A stretch of 14,639 nucleotides of DNA from assembly GCA_002439735.1 (NCBI GenBank), contig DJPG01000046.1, positions 461 to 15,099 on the forward strand, written 5' to 3'. The translations under genes and the position numbers were made by a program. This DNA comes from Firmicutes bacterium UBA6418. GTDB taxonomy: Bacteria > Bacillota > Clostridia > Peptostreptococcales > Anaerovoracaceae. This document shows positions 1 through 5,747 of the stretch, piece after piece. The first letter of the stretch is position 1; each line of letters starts with the position of its first letter. The notes beneath the pieces were generated by a model that saw nothing but the letters and a program-made list of their open reading frames with translations, was not told where the DNA came from and searched no databases.

Positions 1-320
1 TCCGTATTATGCAGGACATGCGGATCATCCGGTTTCACCAGCACCTCCTGCCGGTAGAGGTCCGCACAGAACAGAAGCACGAGCGGCGCCCGGATGACCC
101 ATTCCTGCCCGCCCGCGTATTCCGCAAGCGCTTCCCGCTTCGCCGGATCTTCCACGCGGATGATCGAATACGCCTGCAGATAGCTGGAAGTCGGCGCTTT
201 CTGCGCGCAGGCAAGGATGGTATGCACGGTCTCTTCATCTACCGGTTTGTCCAAAAATTCCCGCACAGAGCTGTGCGCGAGCAAAAGATCGATCGTTTCG
301 TTATGTCTGATTGCTGTCAT
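1..320 (-). CDS. NfsA-type nitroreductase, 3'-truncated by window edge
   Basis: The first 106 codons of a flavin-dependent NAD(P)H nitroreductase of the NfsA/FRase I group are present; the rest lies beyond position 1. The reading begins MTAIRHNETIDLLLAHSSVR and continues with REFLDKPVDEETV, then APTSSYLQAYSIIRV and YAGGQEWVIRAPLVLLFCADLYR. This matches the family's N-terminal FMN-binding pattern (H-x-S-V-R-x-F, A-x-T-S-S-x-x-Q-A-Y-S, G-G-Q-x-W-V, C-A-D). Such cytosolic enzymes reduce nitroaromatics, quinones or flavins by two-electron steps; the substrate here is unknown. The ATG at 318-320 is preceded by AGAAAGGA at good spacing, and a SigA-like promoter lies at 380-408. The gene appears monocistronic at its 5' end. 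Confidence 0.85.
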   Translation of the reverse strand, partial: MTAIRHNETIDLLLAHSSVREFLDKPVDEETVHTILACAQKAPTSSYLQAYSIIRVEDPAKREALAEYAGGQEWVIRAPLVLLFCADLYRQEVLVKPDDPHVLHNT

Positions 321-379
321 TTTTGTATCCTTTCTATTTTTCGCGTTTCCTTTTGTATCATCTAAATCATATTTCCTTT

Positions 380-408
380 ATTATGATATACTTTTTCGCA
401 AAAAACAA
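380..408 (-). promoter_or_regulatory. SigA-like promoter of the nitroreductase gene
   Basis: On the minus strand TTGTTT (403-408) is separated by exactly 17 bp from CATAAT (380-385, 5 of 6 to consensus). Transcription would start near 373, leaving a leader of about 50 nt with the AGAAAGGA ribosome site before the ATG at 320. This is inferred from sequence only. Confidence 0.55.
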
Positions 409-503
409 TCTACATTTATGGAAAAAACTTTTCTCACAAAAGCAAAATTCGCCCCGTGCATATACAGAGCGACTCCTGCTTTTGGCTTTATACTTTTTTC
501 ATG

Positions 504-532
504 TTGCTTTTATCGTCAACCCCTGTTATAAT
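504..532 (+). promoter_or_regulatory. Strong plus-strand promoter of a small antisense RNA
   Basis: TTGCTT (504-509), a 17-bp spacer and a perfect TATAAT (527-532) preceded by TG at 524-525 give an extended -10 promoter. It is the only convincing plus-strand promoter seen in the window and it points at the 3' end of the minus-strand peptide gene 569-673. The expected start is near 540. Confidence 0.65.
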
Positions 533-539
533 AAAAGCA

Positions 540-622
540 AGAGGACAGTTTCGACTGACCTTTGCGGGTTAATCCCTTTTACGGGATATGCCGCTCTTGG
601 TGGTAGCAGGAGCGGCTTTTTT
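540..622 (+). ncRNA. Small antisense RNA opposing the 34-codon peptide gene
   Basis: A transcript of roughly 80-85 nt is predicted from an extended -10 promoter (504-532) to an intrinsic terminator (590-622). It has no plausible coding capacity. Its 5' hairpin (543-560) is GGACAGT / ACTGACC closed by a UUCG tetraloop with one mismatch, followed by a possible ATCCC/GGGAT hairpin (573-586) and then the terminator stem. It is fully complementary to the 3' half of the minus-strand peptide message. Its terminator arm GCCGCTCTT (590-598) is also complementary to a second site in that message's leader (728-736). This is the geometry of type I antitoxin RNAs (RatA, Fst RNAII). The function is inferred and expression is untested. 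Confidence 0.55.
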
Positions 623-673
623 CATGCTCGAAATCGTAATTCTTAATCGCTTAAGAGTTATCGTAATCTTCAC
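569..673 (-). CDS. 34-aa basic peptide, candidate type I toxin-like ORF
   Basis: The GTG at 671-673 is preceded by AAAGGAG with an 8-nt gap, and the ORF ends at TAA 569-571. The peptide begins MKITITLKRLRITISSMKKA and ends TTKSGISRKRD. It has ten Lys/Arg and one Asp, an alternating hydrophobic/basic N-terminal half and no clear transmembrane helix, which differs from Fst/TxpA-type toxins. The message overlaps the plus-strand RNA 540-622 completely. Possible minus-strand promoter elements are TTGACA at 779-784 and a TG-extended GATAAG near 764-769, but the TTGACA spacing to either -10 is too short, so the start point is uncertain. A mismatched hairpin (543-560) followed by a T-rich run could end the message. 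I do not recognise the peptide family; the ORF might also be only a leader. Confidence 0.45.
   Translation of the reverse strand: MKITITLKRLRITISSMKKAAPATTKSGISRKRD
590..622 (+). terminator. Intrinsic terminator of the plus-strand small RNA
   Basis: GCCGCTC (590-596) pairs with GAGCGGC (610-616); the stem can extend to nine pairs with one G-T pair, and T6 follows at 617-622. Read on the minus strand the hairpin lies inside the 34-codon ORF and has an A-run before it rather than a T-run after it, so it should terminate only the plus-strand RNA. Confidence 0.75.
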
Positions 674-813
674 ATTATCAGCTCCTTTCACAAATCCATA
701 CCCCAATCGGTAAGTTGAGAAAGGCCAGCCGCTCTTTGAAACTATTCCTCTTGCTGTTCACATCTTATCACAATTTATTGTCAATACCTAGAATTAATTG
801 CCTTTTTTAACAT

Positions 814-2232
814 TTATTCAAAGAGCTCTTCAAACTCGGTAATGTCCACTTCTTCGCCTGCGTGTCTTCTCGCCAGTGCTTCTTTGACACGGTCAAAGAC
901 GTCTTTTGTCAGGTTCGACTTGCGGATGATCAGCGCAACGAGCACCATGGCACCGCCCGGGATCACGACAAACGCGTTCTCTACCCATTCGAGAGCCAGC
1001 GGCGTCTGCACGGCGAGTTCACTGTTAAAGCCCGCAAGCTCCAGAATCACGCCCAGCATCTGCAGTCCGACCGCGATCGAAATGGATTCGGATAAGGCCT
1101 GCAGGGAAATGACCGCGCCCGAATGCTTGACGCCGGACAGCAGTTCCTCCACCTCGCACACGTCGTAGATCATGGACGGCATCAACTGCCAATAGGTCGC
1201 GTTGGCGGCCGCGTACAGCAGGCACACGAAGATCAGCATCGGATAGGAATCCACGCCGATCAGTTTCGCAGCGATCATCAGAATGCCGCAGATCGCCATC
1301 ACGCTTTTGAAGAGGTCCTTTTTATCGACCTTCGTGCCCAGCTTTGCGATGAACGGCACCGTTGCCACGCCGAAGACCGTGATCATCATCAGGACCGCCG
1401 AAATCGCTTTTTCATCCATCCCCATATGGAAGGTCATGAAAAAGACACGATCCGAGGAAAATGTGATGTTGGCGATCAGATACGCCAAGCTGGCGCCGAT
1501 GATGATCTGTACCGGCTTCATCTTGATCAGCTGCCAGTATTCCTTGAACATCGTCACATAGGCCTGCAGAATGTTTTCCCGCCGCTTCGGCGGCTTCACA
1601 AAGTCCTTTTGATCATCATTCTTGATCGACCAGGCACAGATCAGCAGCGCCGCGCCGCCGCAGGCGCCGACCATCAGACCGACGAGCGTCCAAGAACCGG
1701 CGAGCGTTTTCCCGCGGCTCACGCAATAGTCCACCAGGATCGACGGCAGCACCATGCCGATGCACATGCCGACCTGATTGAATAGGTAGGAAAAAGAACG
1801 CAGAACGGTCCTTTCGTTGTAATCGTCCGTCAGATCCGAGCCCCATGCCATATACGGCACAAAGAAGGACGAGAAACAGGTCCAGTACAGCAGCACCATG
1901 ACCAAATAGTAGATCACTTTGATCATCGGCGACGCGTCGATGGCCGTAAACAGCAGCGTCGTGATCACCGCCACCGGAATCGCCGCGCACAGCAAGAACG
2001 GTTTTCGCCTTCCGAAACGCGTGATCGCGTGGTCAGATTCAAAGCCCACGATCGGCGCACAGAGCGCTTCCCAAATGGAACCGGCCGCGCAGATCGCGCC
2101 GGCCACCGCCGGACTGATCCCGGCAACGGTTGTCAGGAACAGCAGCAGATAGGTGCCTGCCAGCATATAGAGCGCATTATCACAGGTTCCTCCGATCCCG
2201 TAAAATAGTTTTGTTTTAAAAGGGAGTTTCAA
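814..2232 (-). CDS. GPH-family sugar:cation symporter (MFS)
   Basis: A membrane transporter of the glycoside-pentoside-hexuronide:cation symporter family (MelB/XylP/UidB relatives), 472 aa, typical length. About twelve hydrophobic segments are visible. Near residue 70 is the loop ESDHAITRFGRRKPF, corresponding to the family D-x-x-x-T-R-x-G-R-R-x-P motif. PYMAWGSDLTDDYNER follows near residue 125, matching the conserved P-Y-x-A-L-x-x-D-L-T-D-D-Y-x-E-R region. The substrate cannot be told; a sugar or glycoside is likely. I chose the TTG at 2230-2232: it follows AAGAGGTGAT, which matches the ideal Shine-Dalgarno at nine of ten positions, and the protein then begins MKLPFKTKLFYGIGG as relatives do. 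An upstream GTG (2256) would lie at the predicted transcription start. No partner gene or glycosidase is adjacent. Confidence 0.87.
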   Translation of the reverse strand: MKLPFKTKLFYGIGGTCDNALYMLAGTYLLLFLTTVAGISPAVAGAICAAGSIWEALCAPIVGFESDHAITRFGRRKPFLLCAAIPVAVITTLLFTAIDASPMIKVIYYLVMVLLYWTCFSSFFVPYMAWGSDLTDDYNERTVLRSFSYLFNQVGMCIGMVLPSILVDYCVSRGKTLAGSWTLVGLMVGACGGAALLICAWSIKNDDQKDFVKPPKRRENILQAYVTMFKEYWQLIKMKPVQIIIGASLAYLIANITFSSDRVFFMTFHMGMDEKAISAVLMMITVFGVATVPFIAKLGTKVDKKDLFKSVMAICGILMIAAKLIGVDSYPMLIFVCLLYAAANATYWQLMPSMIYDVCEVEELLSGVKHSGAVISLQALSESISIAVGLQMLGVILELAGFNSELAVQTPLALEWVENAFVVIPGGAMVLVALIIRKSNLTKDVFDRVKEALARRHAGEEVDITEFEELFE

Positions 2233-2261
2233 TTTTATCACCTCTTTCATTTTCACCTACT

Positions 2262-2292
2262 ATTTTAAGGTATACAGTAACCATATAGTCAA
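2262..2292 (-). promoter_or_regulatory. Candidate promoter of the GPH symporter
   Basis: TTGACT (2287-2292) lies 18-19 bp from TTAAAA/TAAAAT (2262-2268) on the minus strand. The spacing is on the long side, so this is a moderate candidate. A start near 2255 gives a short leader that contains the GAGGTGAT site of the TTG start. Confidence 0.4.
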
Positions 2293-2315
2293 GATGATTT
2301 TTTGGAAAAATTGAC

Positions 2316-2343
2316 AAAAAACCGGCAGAAAACCGGTTTTTTT
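2316..2343 (-). terminator. Intrinsic terminator after the ABC-F gene
   Basis: AAAAACCGG and CCGGTTTTT form a nine-pair stem around a 7-nt loop, with T-runs on both strands. It lies just past the ABC-F stop codon (2365) and upstream of the symporter promoter, so it separates the two units and may work in both directions. Confidence 0.8.
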
Positions 2344-2364
2344 GACTGATTGTTTGTGCTTCGT

Positions 2365-3948
2365 TTATTCCCCGATGTATTCATCGTAGCTGCAGAGCTT
2401 GTCGACGATGCTGCCGTCCGGTTGGATCTCGATGATGCGGTTGGCGATGGTCTGAATGAATTCGTGGTCATGCGACGCGAACAGCACGCCGCCCTTGAAG
2501 CTGATCAGACCCTCGTTGACCGCAGTGATGGATTCAAGGTCGAGGTGGTTGGTCGGCTGGTCAAGCACCAGCATGTTAGAACCAAAGAGCATCATCCGGG
2601 AAAGCATGCAGCGCACTTTTTCGCCGCCGGAGAGGACCTTGACCGGTTTGTAGACTTCATCGCCGGAGAACAGCATCTTGCCGAGGAAGCCGCGCAGGAA
2701 GGTCTCGCTGGTGTCCTGCGAATACTGCGAGAGCCATTCGACCAGATTCCGATCACAGCCGTTAAAGAAGTCCGAGTTATCCAGCGGGAAATACGAGGTC
2801 GCGATAGTCACGCCCCATTTATAGCTGCCCGCGTCCGGCTCCAGTTCGCCCATGATGATCTTGAACAGCGTGGTATTGGCGATCTCGTTTTCACCGACAA
2901 AGGCGATCTTATCCCCGTTGTTGACGCGGAAAGATACGTTGTCGAGCACCTTGACGCCGTCGATGGTCTTGGAGATGCCCTCCACCTGCAGGATCTCCTT
3001 GCCCGGTTCCCGATCCATCTTAAACCCGACGAACGGGTAGCGGCGCGAGGACGCCGGCATTTCCTCAACGCTCAGCTTATCCAGAAGCTTACGGCGCGAG
3101 GTCGCCTGCTTGGACTTGGATTTATTAGCGGAGAAACGCTGGATGAAAGCCTGCAGTTCCTTGATCTTTTCTTCGTTCTTTTTGTTCTGATCCTTGATCA
3201 TGCGCTGCACCATCTGGCTGGATTCGTACCAGAACTCATAGTTGCCGACGTACATCTTGATCTTGCCGTAATCGACATCGACGATGTTGGTGCAGACCGT
3301 ATTGAGGAAATGTCTGTCGTGGGAAACGACCAGCACGGTTCCCGGATATTCCATCAGGAAATCCTCCAGCCACGCGATGGCCTTGACGTCCAGATGGTTG
3401 GTCGGCTCGTCGAGCAGGATGATGCCCGGATTGCCGAACAATGCCTGCGCCAGCAGGACTTTGACCTTTTCCTTGGCAGTCAGACTCGCCATCTGGCTGT
3501 AGAGAATGTCCGCCGATAAGCCCAGACCCTGGATCAGGCGGCTCACGTCGGACTCCGCTTCCCAGCCGTTCATTTCCGCAAATTCGGATTCCAGTTCTGC
3601 GGCGCGCATGCCGTCTTCGTCGCTGAAATCTTCTTTCATGTAGATCGCGTCTTTCTCTTTCATCACGTCGTACAGGCGGCGATTGCCCATGATGACGGTA
3701 TCGAGCACCGTGAATTCGTCAAATTCGAAGTGGTCCTGTTTGAGTACGGACATACGCACGCCCGGCTTGAGCGACACGTCTCCGGTCGTCGGTTCGAGGT
3801 CGCCCGAAAGGATGCGCAGGAACGTGGATTTGCCCGCGCCGTTCGCGCCGATGATGCCGTAGCAGTTGCCCGGCGTGAATTTGAGATCCACATCCTTAAA
3901 CAGCGGCTGACCGCTGAAGTTCATACTGACATTGGTAACTGTTAACAT
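2365..3948 (-). CDS. ABC-F ATPase, YkpA/YbiT-like
   Basis: A cytosolic duplicated-ATPase protein of the ABC-F class, 527 aa, with no membrane segments. ABC-F proteins act on ribosomes (translation factors or antibiotic ribosome protection); the exact role of this subgroup is not settled. NBD1 has Walker A GANGAGKS (34-41), an altered signature LTAKE (156-160), Walker B LLDEPTNHLD (178-187) and switch His210. The basic interdomain linker (about 240-300) contains ANKSKSKQATSRRK. NBD2 has GENEIANTT (352-360, Asn358 where Lys is expected), LSGGE (439-443), LDQPTNHLD (462-470, Gln464 in place of the catalytic Glu) and His493. A degenerate NBD2 Walker A is, as I recall, usual for YkpA-like proteins. 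The ATG follows AAAGGAGATATCA. The stop of the PBECR4-like gene is only 21 nt upstream, so readthrough from it is likely; a terminator follows. The housekeeping YkpA role is more likely than resistance. Confidence 0.9.
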   Translation of the reverse strand: MLTVTNVSMNFSGQPLFKDVDLKFTPGNCYGIIGANGAGKSTFLRILSGDLEPTTGDVSLKPGVRMSVLKQDHFEFDEFTVLDTVIMGNRRLYDVMKEKDAIYMKEDFSDEDGMRAAELESEFAEMNGWEAESDVSRLIQGLGLSADILYSQMASLTAKEKVKVLLAQALFGNPGIILLDEPTNHLDVKAIAWLEDFLMEYPGTVLVVSHDRHFLNTVCTNIVDVDYGKIKMYVGNYEFWYESSQMVQRMIKDQNKKNEEKIKELQAFIQRFSANKSKSKQATSRRKLLDKLSVEEMPASSRRYPFVGFKMDREPGKEILQVEGISKTIDGVKVLDNVSFRVNNGDKIAFVGENEIANTTLFKIIMGELEPDAGSYKWGVTIATSYFPLDNSDFFNGCDRNLVEWLSQYSQDTSETFLRGFLGKMLFSGDEVYKPVKVLSGGEKVRCMLSRMMLFGSNMLVLDQPTNHLDLESITAVNEGLISFKGGVLFASHDHEFIQTIANRIIEIQPDGSIVDKLCSYDEYIGE

Positions 3949-3969
3949 TGATATCTCCTTTAGTATGTC

Positions 3970-4563
3970 TTATTCTTTCTGTATTTCATCCTTGTAAAAA
4001 CGATTGTATTGTATTATTTTTTTCCCGGTGCTGATCCTATACTTTTCTTTATACAACAACGTATACTTCGGTTGATTCCGTGTATAGTCTCTGCCTTCTT
4101 TCGGAAAAAAAGACCTGCAATCATAGATTTCGTCTACCTCTTTTTGCGCAAGAAATATGTTGACCTCCTTATTTTCATGCGGTGTTGACAGTAAGTAGTC
4201 TGCTTCTATTAAGGAAAAGTTATTTTTCTTCGCATTATATCGAAAGATCAGTTCATTGTTGTCAAGAAACTGCTCGATCGCAGCCAAAGGTGCAAACCGA
4301 TTTTTTATTTGTGAAAAATAGCGGCTCTTATGGAGATCTTCATCTGAAAGATCTCCCTGTAAAATGGCCTGAAAAACTCGTGCTCTGCTTTGTTTTGCAA
4401 TCCGTAAGTCTTTTAATTTTCCCAATCCCATAAGATGGTGAAAGTCTTTATCCGCAAATTCTATGGTAAGCGTCGCAGTTTTTCCTTTCCTTCCGATGAT
4501 GATATGATACCGCGTATCCAATAGATTATAGAATGCAGCCGCACATTTCTTATCATTCAACAA
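3970..4563 (-). CDS. PBECR4-like protein (predicted RNase-fold family)
   Basis: A 197-aa soluble protein with no signal peptide or membrane helix. I recognise the pattern of proteins annotated as PBECR4 (phage-Barnase-EndoU-ColicinE5/D-RelE-like nuclease 4), common in clostridial mobile elements: YHIIIGRKGKTATLTIEF (19-36), FHHLMGLGKLKDL (41-53), RYNAKKNNFSLIEADYLL (108-125), CRSFFPKEGRDYTRNQ (149-164) and TLLYKEK (168-174). The nuclease activity of the class is itself a prediction, and no catalytic set can be assigned here. The gene is visibly more AT-rich than its neighbours, which suggests transfer. The start is TTG (4561-4563) because an in-frame TAA lies 12 nt upstream at 4576-4578; another TTG follows directly. 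No Shine-Dalgarno is visible. The structured RNA ends against the start codon, and the ABC-F gene follows after 21 nt. A complete N-terminal core argues against major truncation. Confidence 0.6.
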   Translation of the reverse strand: MLNDKKCAAAFYNLLDTRYHIIIGRKGKTATLTIEFADKDFHHLMGLGKLKDLRIAKQSRARVFQAILQGDLSDEDLHKSRYFSQIKNRFAPLAAIEQFLDNNELIFRYNAKKNNFSLIEADYLLSTPHENKEVNIFLAQKEVDEIYDCRSFFPKEGRDYTRNQPKYTLLYKEKYRISTGKKIIQYNRFYKDEIQKE

Positions 4564-4564
4564 T

Positions 4565-4992
4565 ATGAATATAACTTACCCCAATGTGCAAACAGTTTTG
4601 GCTCTCGCTGTCTTACAGTGCCTTTGGGACTTCGTGGCTCTAAGCCCACTTATCCGCTATACAAGCCTTCGTATTAGATTTCTGTTCGTCAGGCTGCGGT
4701 TTTGCTATTGCTTCTTCTCGCCCACACCTCACGATGTGAACCTTGCAAGTCGCTATCGGGTTCGCTGGCCACTACGCCCCTTGTGGACTTTCACCACAGA
4801 CGAACGGCATGCCCGTCATACTTAGAAAAACCGCCTTGAAAATCAAGGCGGTTTTGAGCATTTTCTTTCGGGTTAACCCTACTCCGGCTTGAGGTTATTA
4901 CTCAACCCCTACTGAAAGCTCTGCATAGCAAGGCATGCCGGTACGCTGCTATGCTTCATCGCTTTGACAGACACACGCCGTTGTCTGTCTCT
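4565..4992 (-). ncRNA. Large structured RNA upstream of the PBECR4-like gene
   Basis: About 430 nt without a credible gene but dense in hairpins when read on the minus strand: GACAGACA/TGTCTGTC (4966-4989), GCATAGCA/TGCTATGC (4923-4954), TTGAG/CTCAA (4886-4909) inside a closing GAGCTTTC..GAAAG..GCTC helix (4856-4921), a terminator-like hairpin (4826-4855), TGTGG/CCACA (4782-4798), CACATC-GTGA-GGTGTG with a GNRA loop (4723-4738), nested CCGC-AGCCT/AGGCT-GCGG (4654-4699), GTGG/CCAC (4634-4649) and CTGT/ACAG (4608-4618). A near-consensus promoter (4999-5027) starts just before it. The placement directly before a short gene recalls HEARO/omega-RNA of IscB loci or the 5' part of a group II intron, but neither IscB nor a reverse transcriptase follows. 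It could be one RNA, or an attenuated leader followed by a second RNA. The class is unassigned. Confidence 0.55.
4826..4855 (-). terminator. Intrinsic terminator-like hairpin inside the structured RNA
   Basis: CCGCCTTGA / TCAAGGCGG is a perfect nine-pair stem (4831-4839 with 4843-4851), extended by flanking A/T pairs and followed on the minus strand by T5. A transcript from the 5022-5027 promoter would end here at about 165 nt unless termination is overridden. The arrangement fits attenuation of the downstream RNA/PBECR4/ABC-F unit, or the end of one small RNA. Confidence 0.6.
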
Positions 4993-4998
4993 GTTATT

Positions 4999-5027
4999 AT
5001 GATACGGAATTCTACAGATGATGTCAA
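4999..5027 (-). promoter_or_regulatory. SigA promoter of the structured RNA
   Basis: A perfect TTGACA (5022-5027), a 17-bp spacer and TATCAT (4999-5004, 5 of 6) lie on the minus strand. Transcription would start at about 4992, a few bases before the first hairpin (4966-4989). This is among the best promoters in the window, and it lies downstream of the MATE remnant. Confidence 0.75.
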
Positions 5028-5088
5028 GCTTTTCGCTTATTTTACCGCCGATTTTTTTCCGACAGGATCCGACATCGCATGCCGCCTC

Positions 5089-5661
5089 TCATGCCTGCGG
5101 TTCATCCAGTCTTTGCAGAGCTCTTTTGAACTGTACCGCGAAGATGGACACTGTGAACAGGACAGCGACGCCGTCGGCTGCGGGTTCCGCGGTGTAAACT
5201 GCCATGGTCTGATCCGCCATCAGATGCGGCATCAGATAGATCAACGGGATCAGCAGCATGAATTTACGCAGGATCGCCACGATGATCGAGCAAACGGCGT
5301 TTCCGGTAGACACGAAAGTCATCTGGCAGGCGATCTGCACGCCGAAGATGAACAGCGCCCCACAGTAAACGCGCAGCGCCTTTGCGGTGAATCGAATCAG
5401 CTCGGCGTCGTTGGTGAACAGGCCGGCAAAGGCAACCGGAAACAGCTCGATCAGCGCCCACAAGCTCACCGCGTAGATCACGCTGACCGTCAGCAGTAGT
5501 TTGAAAGTCTGTTTGACACGCGCTTTATTTTGCGCGCCGAAATTATAGCTGCTGATCGGCTGCGCACCGTGCGTGATGACCGTCGGGACCGACAGCTTCA
5601 GTAAGAGCCTGCCGACCGGTTCTGTTCCGAGAAAGGTTTTATTTGCTGGTGTTTGTTCCAT
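5089..5661 (-). pseudogene. MATE efflux transporter with large in-frame internal deletion
   Basis: The 190-aa reading has the start of a MATE transporter (FLGTEPVGRLLLKLSVPTVI, about residues 10-29) joined directly to the second-half motif HGAQPISSYNFGAQNKARVK (31-50), followed by C-terminal membrane helices. MATE proteins are about 450 aa, so roughly 260-270 residues, including most of the first six-helix bundle and part of the second, are missing. The frame is kept across the join near 5566-5580. The ATG has GAGGA upstream. It begins 14 nt past the T-run of the dnaJ terminator and has no clear promoter. Such a product could not form the two-bundle transporter. Drug/Na+ antiport is the likely ancestral role; current function is doubtful. 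Confidence 0.8.
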
Positions 5662-5674
5662 GATGATTTCCTCG

Positions 5675-5713
5675 AAAAAAGGATCCCCCGGGTCTTGCGT
5701 TACCCGAGGGATC
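5675..5713 (-). terminator. Terminator of the dnaK heat-shock operon
   Basis: GATCCCTCGGGT pairs with ACCCGGGGGATC (stem of about 12 positions with one mismatch, loop of 8, 5682-5713), followed on the minus strand by T6 at 5675-5680. It lies 35 nt past the dnaJ stop. The plus strand also has a T-run farther off (5725-5732). Confidence 0.85.
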
Positions 5714-5747
5714 TGTGATAATCTGTTTTTTTGAAATCCGTCAGCAC

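Noticed and set aside
1123..3519. Long plus-strand ORFs opposite the symporter and ABC-F genes (to 389 codons)
   Set aside because: They are antisense frames of GC-biased genes, rich in His/Arg/Asp, without ribosome sites or recognisable domains.
4565..4825. Plus-strand 86-codon ORF in the structured RNA region
   Set aside because: Cys/Arg-rich composition with no ribosome site; it is the complement of an RNA full of hairpins.
4565..4992. RNase P RNA, tmRNA or group II intron as the identity of the structured RNA
   Set aside because: The diagnostic ends of RNase P and tmRNA are not seen, and no domain V or reverse transcriptase follows. An intron fragment remains possible but unproven, so the class was left open.
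3970..4992. IscB/IsrB gene next to the omega-RNA-like sequence
   Set aside because: The only ORF downstream is the PBECR4-like gene; no PLMP, RuvC or HNH motifs are seen on either strand.
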